From contig NZ_PXNS01000001.1 of NCBI RefSeq assembly GCF_003045775.1, positions 620,001 through 684,000 on the forward strand: a stretch of 64,000 bases of DNA, read 5' to 3'. Position numbers and translations under genes: made by a program. Below are positions 47,047 through 55,732 of the stretch, in pieces. The notes under the pieces are model-generated. The model had not been told where the DNA came from. It ran no database searches and saw only the letters and a program-made list of their open reading frames with translations. Every line of letters starts with the position of its first letter. Within the stretch, counting starts at the first letter, position 1. This stretch comes from Halomonas litopenaei (GTDB taxonomy: Bacteria > Pseudomonadota > Gammaproteobacteria > Pseudomonadales > Halomonadaceae).

Positions 47047-48692
47047 GGCGCCGTCTCCCTGTCGTTGTCGCTATCACGATCACTATCGGTCCCACTCACG
47101 GAGCTAGCGGGAGCCTGCGCCTCGATGGCGAAGCGCTGGCGTAGGAAGTCGCTGGTATCGGTGTCCAGGGTCTCGATCCACTGCTCGGCGGTGATCTGCT
47201 GGCCAGGTTTCTCCACCGGCTGTTCGGTGTCCTCACCCCGGGCCTCTTCATTGTCGAATACCACGTCGTCGGCGCCGATGCCGAGCTCCTCGCCGGTATC
47301 GGACTGCTCACGGGTGTCCTCGACGTAGGCGAGTATCTCCCTGGCCAGTTCCAGGTTGCGTTGACCTTCGGGATAGTCGGGGTCGCGCTCGAGCACCGTC
47401 TCGAAGGCGTCGATGGCGGGGCGGTACTGACGATTCTTGATCAGCGCCAGACCCTGGGTGAAGGCAGCATCGGCGCTGTCGAGCCGTTCGAGCACCTCGA
47501 CCGCCGCCTGGTACTGGCCATCGCGGTAGAGCGCATAGCCGAGCCAGGCCGGATCCTCGAAGTGGCGGGCCGCACGGCCGTAGTCGTTGTGTTCGGCCCA
47601 CCATCGGCCCTGCTGGTCCGGCGTCAGAAAGGCGTCTGCGAGGCCTTGGGTCAGCCTTCCCGCCAGGCTGGTGTCGAGGGTCTCGGTGGCCCTGGACGCC
47701 TCCTGGGCCAGGGCCGGCGTGACGGGCCCGGCCCACAGCACCGGCAGCAGCGCCAGGCCGGACAGGCCGAGCTGCCAGCCGCGGCGAAAGCCCAGTAGAG
47801 CGAGCAGTGCCGCCGGCCAGGCCAGCCATACGCCGCGATCCTCCCAGGCCAGGCGGTCGTCATCGCGTAGCGCCTGCTGGTAGGTGGCGGCCAGACGGCG
47901 GGTGATCTCGTCCACGTCGGCGTCGTCAACGCTCAGCCCCACGCGGGTCGCGCCTGCCACCGACGCCGTGCTTGTCCCGGAGCTGCGGGGAGCGTTCACG
48001 TCCAGCACCAGCAGGGTGTCATCCTCGCCGAGACCGGCCGTGACGGAACCCTGCGCGGTGACGCCGTCGCTCACCAGCAGTACCGCGCCGGGAAGCCCTG
48101 CGTTGTCGCGTCGAGCCCCGTCGAGCACGCTGGCGGCAAGCGCCAGCGCTTGCCCGGCGGCGTCGCCGTCTTCCGGCATGACGTCGCTGGAAAGCCCCTC
48201 GAGGTAGGGCGTGACCAGCGCCGGGTCGTCGGTCAGCGGCACCACCTGGTGGGCACTGCCGGCGTAGGCGATCAAGGCGGTACGGGCGCCGTCGCGACGT
48301 TCGAGCAGGGTCTGGATCTTGTGCTTGGCGCGCTCCAGGCGGCTTGGTGGCACGTCGCTCTGGTCCATGCTGGCGCTGACCTCCAGCACCACCACCAGCG
48401 GGGCGCTCTGGGCGATCAGCGGGTTGGGCATGCGCGTCCAGGCGGGACCGGCAACGCCCAGGATCAGCAGGATGGCGAGCAGCGCCAGGGTGTCCAGCGG
48501 CCGCAGTCGGCGGCGGTCGTGCCCATCGGCACGCAGGGCAGATGCCAGGTGGGGGGCAAAATGGTCACCGCCGATGTCCGCCGAGGGGGTCCGGCGGCGC
48601 CACCACCACAGCACCACCACCAGCGGCAGCAGCAGGCACCACAGTGGACGCAGCAGGTGCAGCGCGGAGAGACCGTCGAGCCATTCGCTCAT
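47043..48692 (-). CDS. VWA-TPR protein (BatB/BatC-like fusion)
   Basis: A 549-aa inner-membrane protein. Two helices near the N-terminus (about 13-30, 67-85) lead into a von Willebrand factor A domain (about 97-260). A further pair of helices near 290-335 is followed by TPRs (about 365-465) and an acidic tail that ends in Asp/Ser/Arg repeats. It therefore joins the parts that are separate BatB and BatC in other species. The metal site motif, normally DxSxS, reads LEVSASMDQSD, with Glu104 in place of Asp. Overlaps of four bases link it to batA upstream and batD downstream. Confidence 0.82.
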   Translation of the reverse strand: MSEWLDGLSALHLLRPLWCLLLPLVVVLWWWRRRTPSADIGGDHFAPHLASALRADGHDRRRLRPLDTLALLAILLILGVAGPAWTRMPNPLIAQSAPLVVVLEVSASMDQSDVPPSRLERAKHKIQTLLERRDGARTALIAYAGSAHQVVPLTDDPALVTPYLEGLSSDVMPEDGDAAGQALALAASVLDGARRDNAGLPGAVLLVSDGVTAQGSVTAGLGEDDTLLVLDVNAPRSSGTSTASVAGATRVGLSVDDADVDEITRRLAATYQQALRDDDRLAWEDRGVWLAWPAALLALLGFRRGWQLGLSGLALLPVLWAGPVTPALAQEASRATETLDTSLAGRLTQGLADAFLTPDQQGRWWAEHNDYGRAARHFEDPAWLGYALYRDGQYQAAVEVLERLDSADAAFTQGLALIKNRQYRPAIDAFETVLERDPDYPEGQRNLELAREILAYVEDTREQSDTGEELGIGADDVVFDNEEARGEDTEQPVEKPGQQITAEQWIETLDTDTSDFLRQRFAIEAQAPASSVSGTDSDRDSDNDRETAP

Positions 48693-49756
48693 GGCGTGCC
48701 CTCCTGCGTGTTGTCGCCGCGGCTGGTATCAGGGTGTTCGGCGACGTCTGTCCGGGTATCTGCCTTCCCGCCAGCGGGAGCGCCAGCCGTCCGTGAGCGG
48801 ACCAACTGCCGGCGATCGAGCGCCAGGGTCAGCAGCACCAGCGCCGCCGCCAGAGCGAGCGGCCAGTGACTCAGCGAGCGGTGCTCGCGATAGCTGTGGG
48901 TGGCGACCTCACGCGGTGCCAGTTCATCGATCCGCGCGTAGATGGCGGCAAGTGCCTGCTGGTCGGTGGCGGTGAAGAAGGCGCCGTCGGTGGTCTCGGC
49001 GATGGCCTCGAGGGTTTCGCTATCGACGCGGTTTTCGCCGCTGCCCTGAGGATCACCCATGGCGATGGTGATCACCCGCACGTCGCGCTCGGCGGCGATG
49101 GAGGCGGCGTTGATGGGGCTCATGCGGCTGCCGGTGTCGGCGCCGTCGGACAGCAGGATCAACAGCCGCTGTTCCACGTCGCTTGCCTCGAACTGGCGGA
49201 TGGCCAGACCCATGGCGTCACCCAGCGCGGTATGCGGGCCGGCCATGCCGACCTCGGTCTGGTCGAGCAGCGTGGTCAGCGTCTTGAGGTCCTCGGTCAG
49301 CGGCGCCTGGACGTAGGCCCGCGAGCCAAACACGATCAGCGCCAGACGCTCGCCCTCGCGATCGGCGACGAAGTCGGCGATGACCTCCTTGACCGCCGCC
49401 AGGCGCTGGCGGGGCTCACCCTCGGCATCGATCAGGTCGGACTCATCCATGCTGCCGGAGATGTCCACCGCCAGGATCAGGTCGCGGGCGGCGCTCTGCC
49501 AGACGATGGGTTCGCTGAGTTTCTCCGGACGGGCCAGGGCCAGCACGATCAGTCCCCACACCAGCGGCTGTGTCAGCCGAGCCAGCGGCGAGCGCTGGCG
49601 GCCGCGCGGAACCGAGACACCGGCGGCCTCCACCAGTCGCTGAAAGAACGGCAGGCGCAGCGCTGCCAGCCGTTGGCGGTGGGCTGGCAGCAGCCAGTAG
49701 GCCAGTAACGGCAGCGGCAGCAGGGCCAGCGCCCAGGGCGTCGCCAGTTCGATCAT
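48689..49756 (-). CDS. BatA-like VWA membrane protein
   Basis: A 355-aa inner-membrane protein with two N-terminal helices (about 8-25, 65-80), a VWA domain with an intact metal site (VDISGSMDESD, Asp98 to Ser102), and a C-terminal helix near 310-328. Proteins of this type work with MoxR ATPases. I chose ATG at 49756, with GGAGT seven bases upstream on the minus strand and a four-base overlap with the previous stop. A frame to 49951 runs back into the DUF4381 gene. Confidence 0.85.
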   Translation of the reverse strand: MIELATPWALALLPLPLLAYWLLPAHRQRLAALRLPFFQRLVEAAGVSVPRGRQRSPLARLTQPLVWGLIVLALARPEKLSEPIVWQSAARDLILAVDISGSMDESDLIDAEGEPRQRLAAVKEVIADFVADREGERLALIVFGSRAYVQAPLTEDLKTLTTLLDQTEVGMAGPHTALGDAMGLAIRQFEASDVEQRLLILLSDGADTGSRMSPINAASIAAERDVRVITIAMGDPQGSGENRVDSETLEAIAETTDGAFFTATDQQALAAIYARIDELAPREVATHSYREHRSLSHWPLALAAALVLLTLALDRRQLVRSRTAGAPAGGKADTRTDVAEHPDTSRGDNTQEGTP

Positions 49757-50280
49757 GACGCCGACTCCTGGGGAATATCGCGACGGTGGTGGCGGATCCA
49801 GCGTCGGCTCAGTGCCACGAGTTCCGCCGATGGGGGATTGGTGCCGTCTGTCGGGGTGGCCCGGTAGGGCGCCGTGGACAGCTCCTGGCCCAGCGGGCCG
49901 TCGAAATGCGGGGTGCGTCTGTCGCCCAGGCTTGCATCGAGAAAGCGCCACCAGCGCTGGCCGGTCAGGCCGGCGACACGCTCTCGCGGATAGGCAGAGA
50001 GGGCGGTCCGCCTGAGGATCTCCGCCAGGGCGATCGCTCCTTCGTCATCCAGGCGCTGGTCGAGCTCGATCAGGGCGGCGCGGCGATAGGCATCGGCACG
50101 CCAGCGCAGATACCGACGGATGCCCCATAGCGCCAATAGCGCCACTATCACGACGGCCAGCAGCGACCAGCCCCAGGTCTGGGGTATCCAGGGGATCGCA
50201 GGGGGAACCGGTGCCTCGGACAGCTGATCGATCAGGTCGGGCAACATCACGATATCGTCGTTGCTCGCAGCGGTACTCAT
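49753..50280 (-). CDS. DUF4381 family protein
   Basis: A 175-aa protein with one transmembrane helix (about 35-55, WSLLAVVIVALLALWGIRRYL) and a cytoplasmic helical part that contains LRRTALSAYPRERVAGLTGQRWWRFLD, the recognisable core of DUF4381. Members occur only beside MoxR, DUF58 and VWA genes. Function unknown. It overlaps both neighbours by four bases. Confidence 0.82.
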   Translation of the reverse strand: MSTAASNDDIVMLPDLIDQLSEAPVPPAIPWIPQTWGWSLLAVVIVALLALWGIRRYLRWRADAYRRAALIELDQRLDDEGAIALAEILRRTALSAYPRERVAGLTGQRWWRFLDASLGDRRTPHFDGPLGQELSTAPYRATPTDGTNPPSAELVALSRRWIRHHRRDIPQESAS

Positions 50281-51311
50281 CGCGGCCCCCCTGTCGCCGG
50301 GTCATCGCCAGCGTCTGAACCAGCAGCACCCTCGGACGGCAGCCCCAGTAAGGTACGCAGCTGGGGCAGGGTGGGGGAGCCCGCAGACAGCGACGCCAGG
50401 CCGACGCCAAGCTGTCGTGACCAGCGCTCAAGCTGCTGGCGGCGCTCCCTGGCCACGCTTTCCAACGCCCGGCGCTGATCGGCGTCGGAGGTATCAAAGC
50501 GGGCGTGGCGTTGACCGTCGGTGGCCACGCAGGCGAGGTCGTCAGGCAAGCGCTCGGACAAGGGGTCGCTGACCGCCACCAGCATCAGGTCATTGTGGCG
50601 GCGGATGGCGCCGAGCAGTGCTTCGGTGCGCGGGCCCGGAACGTCGAAATCGCTGAGCAGGATGATCAGGTGGTCACGGCTGGCCAGGCGTGCCACCGAC
50701 GTCAGTACCTGATCCAGCGAGGTCGGCGCGGGTGCCTTGCGCTGTGGATGCAAGGCCTGGTTGGCCTGGGCCAGGGCGCTCAGGTAGCGCATCAGCTGGG
50801 CCCGGGAGCGACGCGGTCGGAACTCTTCGACGGCCTCGTCGCTGACCACGATGCCGCCCACCCGGTCGCCCTGCTCCAGCACAGCGAAGCCCAGCAGCGC
50901 GGCGGCTTCGGCGGCGGTGACCGACTTCATGGCGTGGCGGCTGCCGAAGAACATCGACATGCGCTGGTCGACCACCAACAGGGCGGGGCGATCGCGCTCT
51001 TCGGTGAACACCCGTACATGGGGAGTGCCGGTGCGCGCGGTGACCCGCCAGTCGATGTTGCGCACGTCGTCCGATGGCTGATAGTCGCGTAGTTCAAGGA
51101 AGTCCAGGCCGCGCCCCCGGAGGTGCGAGCCATGGCGGCCATTGAGCACGCTGCGAGCCGGCTGGCGCGGCAGCAGTCGCAGGCGGCGGCCCTGGGGTTC
51201 CAGCGCCGTCAGCTGGGCCAGGTCCAGGTGCACGCGCGGATCCAGCGTGGTTCGCTCCGTGGAGCCGGGCACCGTCCGGGAAGCCGGGTGTCTGGCGAAT
51301 GGCAGGCGCAT
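50277..51311 (-). CDS. DUF58 domain protein
   Basis: A 344-aa soluble protein with the DUF58 signature in GRGLDFLELRDYQPSDDVRNIDW and then RVTARTGTPHVRVFTEER. A VWA-like fold follows (ALLVVDQRMSMFFG, LIILLSDFDVPG). DUF58 proteins accompany MoxR ATPases and are assumed to be their partners. It ends in an overlap with the DUF4381 gene and is separated from moxR by 108 bases, the only real gap in the operon; no gene is seen in it. Confidence 0.85.
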   Translation of the reverse strand: MRLPFARHPASRTVPGSTERTTLDPRVHLDLAQLTALEPQGRRLRLLPRQPARSVLNGRHGSHLRGRGLDFLELRDYQPSDDVRNIDWRVTARTGTPHVRVFTEERDRPALLVVDQRMSMFFGSRHAMKSVTAAEAAALLGFAVLEQGDRVGGIVVSDEAVEEFRPRRSRAQLMRYLSALAQANQALHPQRKAPAPTSLDQVLTSVARLASRDHLIILLSDFDVPGPRTEALLGAIRRHNDLMLVAVSDPLSERLPDDLACVATDGQRHARFDTSDADQRRALESVARERRQQLERWSRQLGVGLASLSAGSPTLPQLRTLLGLPSEGAAGSDAGDDPATGGPR

Positions 51312-51419
51312 CGATACCTCTTGTCCAGGGATCCGTCCCTTGCCGGGGCGAGGCTCACGCCATGGCGAAGTCTGGCGGCTAGAAGGCGTGTACGGACCGG
51401 GTTTGCACGAGACCAGGCC

Positions 51420-52418
51420 TCAGGGGAGCGCCACGCAGCCAAGCAGGGTGGCGACCGCGTCGTCGGCGCTGAAGCCCTGGCCCTGGGCCTCGAAGCTCAG
51501 CCCGATGCGGTGGCGCAGCACCTCCGGAGCCACCTGCTGGACGTCCACCGGATCCACGTAGTCGCGGCCTTCGAGCCAGGCGTGGGCGCGGGCGCAACGG
51601 TCGAGCGCCAGCGAGGCGCGCGGGCTGGCGCCGAGTTCGATGTAGCGGGCCAGGTCGTCGCTGAAGTCCGCCGGGTGACGGGTGGCGTCCACCAGCGTAG
51701 CCATGTACTGCTCCATCGGCTCGGCCACGTGCAGGGCGGCGATCTCGCGGCGGGCGGCGAAGATCGCCTCCTGGGCCAGGGCCACGGGGACCTGAGCAGG
51801 AGCGTCGCCGGCGGCCGGGCTTGCCTCGCGATTGTTGGCCTGCTCTTCCTGACGCACCAGGCGAATCACCTGAACCTCTTCCTCGCGGCTGGGGTAGTCG
51901 ACCCGCACATGCATCATGAAGCGGTCCATCTGCGCCTCGGGCAGCGGGTAGGTGCCTTCCTGCTCGATCGGGTTCTGGGTAGCCAGCACCATGAACAGCG
52001 CCGGCATCTTGTGGGTCGTGCCGCCCACCGTGACCTGGCGCTCCTCCATGGCCTCGAGCAGGGCCGACTGTACCTTGGCCGGGGCGCGGTTGATCTCGTC
52101 GGCCAGCACCAGATTGGCGAACAGCGGGCCCGGGTGAAAGCGGAATACCGCGCCTTCCTCGCCCTGATGGTAGACCTCGCTGCCGGTCACGTCGGAAGGC
52201 AGCAGGTCGGGCGTGAACTGGATACGACTGAAGTCGGCCTCCAGGTGGCGCGCCATGGCCTTGACCGCGCGGGTCTTGGCCAGTCCCGGCAGGCCTTCGA
52301 TCAGCAGGTTGCCGCCGGCCAGCAGGCCGATCACCAGCCGCCGAATGACGTCGCGCTGGCCGATGATCGACTCGCCGATGGCGGCCTCGAGTCCCTTGAT
52401 GTCGTCGTTGAGGCTCAT
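51420..52418 (-). CDS. moxR: MoxR-family AAA+ ATPase
   Basis: A 332-aa cytoplasmic ATPase, presumed chaperone for the VWA proteins encoded downstream. Walker A reads EGLPGLAKTRAVKAMA near residue 40; Walker B is LVLADEINRAPAKVQSALLEAMEERQ without its last residues here; sensor 1 is FMVLATQNPIEQEGTYPLPEAQ in outline. The C-terminal lid domain follows (ASPRASLALDRCARAHAWLEGRDYV in outline). It overlaps the preceding HAD phosphatase gene by four bases. Confidence 0.93.
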   Translation of the reverse strand: MSLNDDIKGLEAAIGESIIGQRDVIRRLVIGLLAGGNLLIEGLPGLAKTRAVKAMARHLEADFSRIQFTPDLLPSDVTGSEVYHQGEEGAVFRFHPGPLFANLVLADEINRAPAKVQSALLEAMEERQVTVGGTTHKMPALFMVLATQNPIEQEGTYPLPEAQMDRFMMHVRVDYPSREEEVQVIRLVRQEEQANNREASPAAGDAPAQVPVALAQEAIFAARREIAALHVAEPMEQYMATLVDATRHPADFSDDLARYIELGASPRASLALDRCARAHAWLEGRDYVDPVDVQQVAPEVLRHRIGLSFEAQGQGFSADDAVATLLGCVALP

Positions 52419-53419
52419 GGTTTCTCCGGGTAAAGGCGTTGCCAGTCGCGGGCCATGTCGATCAACTGCCAGTCGCGCGCTTCAGCCTGTTCCAGGCCAT
52501 CGGCCAGGCGTCCGATATGGCTGTCGCTGTCGTAGGCGACCTCGCGCTCGCCATCGGTGTGGTGAACCAGCACGCCAAGGCGCGGGCCTTCGCCCTCGGT
52601 GGTCCAGATCAGCATCGGCACGTCGCCGTCTGAGTTGCCCACGGCGAGAATAGGGCGCTGGCCCAGATGGCGGTTGATCGATATCACCTTGCCGGGGCCG
52701 TCATCGAGCCAGATGTCGCCGCCGCGCTTGTAGAGCTGCGGATCGTCTTCGAGATCGACCAGTTCCATCTCGCCGGTACTGCCGATGATGTTCTGGGGCG
52801 GCACGCCATAGACGTCGCTGGCGAAGACGCGCATGAACTCGAGCCCGCCACCGGAGACGATGTAGGTCGAGAAGCCGTGGTCGCGCAGATAGCCGAGCAG
52901 TTCGAGCATCGGCTGGTAGACCATGTCGGTGTAGAAGCGGCCGGTCGCGGGGTGGGTGGCGTTGGCCAGCCAGTCGCTCACGTCCTGCTGGAAGTCACTC
53001 AGCGACAGGTCCTGGTGGGACAGCGACAGCAGCGCCTGGATGCCTTCCTCGCCTGCCTCCAGCAGGGTGTCGATGTCACCTTCGGCGGCGGCCTTCTTGA
53101 GCGGCGTGTCGAGCGCCTCGGGGTCGGCCTCGCTGGCGCGGTCCAGGGCGTAGAGCAACTGGGTGTAGGCGGGCTGTTCACTCCACAGGGTGCCATCGTT
53201 GTCGAACACCGCGATGCGTCGCTCCTGTGGCACGAAGTCTTCGCTGTCCGGATCGCTGGTGGTCTCGACAAAGTCGACGATGGTGCTCTTGCTGTGACCG
53301 GCATTCCAGGAAGGCAGCGGGTCGGCCAGTGCCATCGCAGGAAGCAGAGACAACAGTACCGCGGGCAGCAGCGTTGCCAGTGACTGTCGTTGGAGGATGC
53401 TCGGATTAGGGGGATTCAT
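52415..53419 (-). CDS. Periplasmic HAD-family phosphatase
   Basis: A 334-aa protein with a signal peptide (LATLLPAVLLSLLPAMALA, cleavage near residue 32). The HAD motifs are visible: motif I IAVFDNDGTLWSEQP, motif II STYIVSGGGLEFMRVFA, and motif IV ILAVGNSDGDVPML. The cap is of the phosphoserine-phosphatase (IB) kind. The substrate is unknown. The stop overlaps the moxR start, so it is the first gene of the MoxR/Bat operon, a placement that suggests a shared regulon or function in the periplasm. Confidence 0.83.
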   Translation of the reverse strand: MNPPNPSILQRQSLATLLPAVLLSLLPAMALADPLPSWNAGHSKSTIVDFVETTSDPDSEDFVPQERRIAVFDNDGTLWSEQPAYTQLLYALDRASEADPEALDTPLKKAAAEGDIDTLLEAGEEGIQALLSLSHQDLSLSDFQQDVSDWLANATHPATGRFYTDMVYQPMLELLGYLRDHGFSTYIVSGGGLEFMRVFASDVYGVPPQNIIGSTGEMELVDLEDDPQLYKRGGDIWLDDGPGKVISINRHLGQRPILAVGNSDGDVPMLIWTTEGEGPRLGVLVHHTDGEREVAYDSDSHIGRLADGLEQAEARDWQLIDMARDWQRLYPEKP

Positions 53420-53474
53420 GCACTCGGTTCCTTGAGAGAATGGAAGGGGCTCTTCGACCCGTCTTTTTTCACCG

Positions 53475-53502
53475 ACGAGCCGCCCCCGGGGGAGCGGCTC
53501 GT
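53475..53502 (-). terminator. Hairpin after the sulfatase gene
   Basis: ACGAGCCGC (53475-53483) and GCGGCTCGT (53494-53502) form a 9-bp stem with a C/G-rich centre, 17 bases past the sulfatase stop on the minus strand. The T-tract needed in that direction is missing. Confidence 0.45.
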
Positions 53503-53518
53503 GGCGTTCAAGCCGGCG

Positions 53519-55141
53519 TTAGTGAACGCTGGCGGGTTGTTCCAGGGCTTCCATTACCTGATCCAGACTGAAACTTGCTGCCTTCATGCGTGGCGGAAAC
53601 TCCTTGAAGGTCTCCAGGAAGTTTGCCACATAGGACTGGGCGGGCAGGGCCAGGAAGGAGTGATCCAGCAACCAGTCATAGTAGGTGTTGGAGGTCAGCT
53701 GAGCACGCTCGTAGGGATCGCGGCGAAGGTTGAACATCAAGGGGACACGCAGCGGGGTGAAGGGGTTCGCCCACACTTCGAAGGTACCCTCGATGCGCTG
53801 CTCCATGAACACCAGCTTCCAGTCATCGTAGCGCAGCGCGGTCAGGTCACCGTCATCGGAGAAGTAGAACACCTCATGACGGGGGCCTTCCTCACTTTCC
53901 CCGGTGAGCAGGGGCAGGAAGTTGTAGCCGTCCAGATGTACGTTGTACTCGCGACCGATGGCCTGAACGCCACCCTCCAGCAGGTCCTGCTTGATGGAAT
54001 CGTTGCCGACGGCGGCCATGAAGGTCGGCATCCAGTCCATGTGGTGCATGACCTCGTTGGAGATGGAGCCTTCCTCGATCTGACCTGGCCAGCGGACCAT
54101 GGCGGGTACCCGCCAGCCGCCTTCCCAGTTGGTGTTCTTTTCACCGCGGAATGGCGTCATGCCAGCGTCGGGCCAGGTATTCATGTGCGGCCCGTTGTCG
54201 GTGGAGTAGAACACGATGGTGTTGTCGGCGATGCCCAGCTCGTCAAGCTTGTCGAGGAACTGGCCCACGTGCATGTCGTGCTCGACCATACCGTCGGCGT
54301 ATTCGTTCTGACCGGAGATACCGCGCAGCTCGTCCTTGACGTGGGTACGGAAGTGCATGCGGGTGGCGTTCCACCAGACAAACCAGGGGGTGCCCTCGGC
54401 GGTCTTGCGCTCGATGAAGTCCAGCGCCGCGGCGGAGGATTCCTCGTCGATGGTCTCCATTCGCTGGCTTGTCAGCGGTCCGGTGTCCTCGATCTGCCCG
54501 TCGGCGCTGGACTTGATTACCCCACGGGGGCCGAAGGCCTCGCGGAAGGTACGCCCGTCCGGCATTTCCATATCGGCAGGGTAGTCCGGGTGCTCGGGTT
54601 CTTCCTCGGCGTTGAGGTGATAGAGGTTACCGAAGAATTCGTCGAAACCGTGATTGGTCGGCAGGTGTTCGTCGCGATCACCCAGGTGGTTCTTGCCGAA
54701 CTGGCCGGTGGCGTAGCCTTCGGCCTTGAGCAGGGCGGCGATGGTCGGGTCCTTCTCGCTGATGCCCTGAGCGGCGCCCGGCAGGCCGACCTTGGATAGC
54801 CCTGTGCGAAACACGCTCTGGCCGGTGATGAAGGACGAGCGGCCGGCGGTGCAGGACTGTTCACCATAGTAGTCGGTGAACATCATGCCTTCGTCGGCGA
54901 TGCGGTCAATATTGGGGGTCTGGTAGCCCACCAGACCGTGGGTGAAGGCCGAAATATTGGACTGCCCGATATCGTCGCCCCACAGCACCAGGATGTTGGG
55001 TTTGGACGAGTTCCCGTTGTCCTGCTGCTGGGAGTCATTCTCCTGGGCAAGCACCGACGTGGACATCGTCATGATAAGGCTGGCCGCTAGATAACCGCTC
55101 CAGCGTTGCGCTCTGTTGCGATAAGGATTGAATGCGAACAC
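53519..55141 (-). CDS. Exported arylsulfatase-family enzyme
   Basis: A 540-aa sulfatase. The metal-binding start is NILVLWGDDIG, the modification motif is SCTAGRSSFITG (Cys97 expected to become formylglycine; CxAxR is an accepted variant of CxPxR), and FYSTDNGPHMNTWPD and FGKNHLGD carry further active-site residues. The N-terminus has a signal peptide (NPYRNRAQRW, then SGYLAASLIMTMSTSVLA). I chose GTG at 55141, with GGGAG seven bases upstream; a TTG at 55207 would add 22 residues without support. The substrate is unknown. No maturation enzyme is in the window. Confidence 0.88.
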   Translation of the reverse strand: MFAFNPYRNRAQRWSGYLAASLIMTMSTSVLAQENDSQQQDNGNSSKPNILVLWGDDIGQSNISAFTHGLVGYQTPNIDRIADEGMMFTDYYGEQSCTAGRSSFITGQSVFRTGLSKVGLPGAAQGISEKDPTIAALLKAEGYATGQFGKNHLGDRDEHLPTNHGFDEFFGNLYHLNAEEEPEHPDYPADMEMPDGRTFREAFGPRGVIKSSADGQIEDTGPLTSQRMETIDEESSAAALDFIERKTAEGTPWFVWWNATRMHFRTHVKDELRGISGQNEYADGMVEHDMHVGQFLDKLDELGIADNTIVFYSTDNGPHMNTWPDAGMTPFRGEKNTNWEGGWRVPAMVRWPGQIEEGSISNEVMHHMDWMPTFMAAVGNDSIKQDLLEGGVQAIGREYNVHLDGYNFLPLLTGESEEGPRHEVFYFSDDGDLTALRYDDWKLVFMEQRIEGTFEVWANPFTPLRVPLMFNLRRDPYERAQLTSNTYYDWLLDHSFLALPAQSYVANFLETFKEFPPRMKAASFSLDQVMEALEQPASVH

Positions 55142-55516
55142 CGTCTGTCTCCCTGACCCGGTCACGTACGACGATGACCAGTGATTTGACGCGATGAGAG
55201 GCTCCAAGGGAGCCCGATCGAACGAGTATAGGAGGAGTTGTTGACGATTCAGTGCAACAGAAGAGGTAAGGCGGGGGAGGATAATCAGGGTAAGGAGAGA
55301 AAGCGTCTCATTGCGGCGAGAAAGTCCGATGTTGGCGGACGTTTCGCGTCAAATACAAGGAGTTGCTGGATTGTCGTATTTTTGTAAAAAAGTGTTTTGA
55401 TGACGCGGTCGACGTCGGTACAGAAATTGGAAGGGCGTCGAACGAAAGATCAGATAGAAAGGCTAGACAGAAAAGCCAGAAAGAAAAGACAGACAAGATA
55501 CAAGAAAGACAATCGA
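55142..55516. other. Low-GC gap between sulfatase and tRNA-Arg
   Basis: A 375-bp stretch, clearly lower in GC than its surroundings from about 55240, with a purine-rich run (AGAAAGAAAAGACAGAC-type) at 55440-55510. It includes the sulfatase leader. No credible gene is seen; an ORF that runs across the tRNA is an artefact. Confidence 0.6.
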
Positions 55517-55593
55517 TGGCGCGCCCGGGAGGATTCGAACCTCCGACCACCTGATTCGTAGTCAGGTACTCTATCCAGCTGAGCTACGGGCGC
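55517..55593 (-). tRNA. tRNA-Arg (anticodon ACG)
   Basis: The minus strand folds into a cloverleaf of 77 bases with encoded CCA: acceptor GCGCCCG/CGGGCGC, D-arm GCTC/GAGT, anticodon stem CCTGA/TCAGG with loop CTACGAA (anticodon ACG, Arg codon CGT), and T-arm GGAGG/CCTCC with loop TTCGAAT. A promoter lies 39 bases upstream. Confidence 0.97.
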
Positions 55594-55631
55594 GCAGATG
55601 CCGCAGGGGATGCGGCGTCGAGAGGCTGCGC

Positions 55632-55660
55632 ATGGTAGAGCAAAGAATGTGATTTCGCAA
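55632..55660 (-). promoter_or_regulatory. Promoter of tRNA-Arg
   Basis: On the minus strand TTGCGA (plus 55655-55660), a 17-bp spacer and TACCAT (plus 55632-55637). The leader contains a GC-rich hairpin before the mature 5' end at 55593. Confidence 0.55.
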
Positions 55661-55732
55661 GGTGTCTTCGGGAGGCAGTACCAGGCCCGGCCTGCGGGAC
55701 TGGCCGCCGAATCAAGTAGCGGAGCTGCTTGA

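Noticed and set aside
55363-55554. 63-codon ORF ending in MARPGGFEPPTT
   Set aside because: The end is the antisense translation of a tRNA T-arm and acceptor, a well-known annotation artefact. The sequence belongs to tRNA-Arg.
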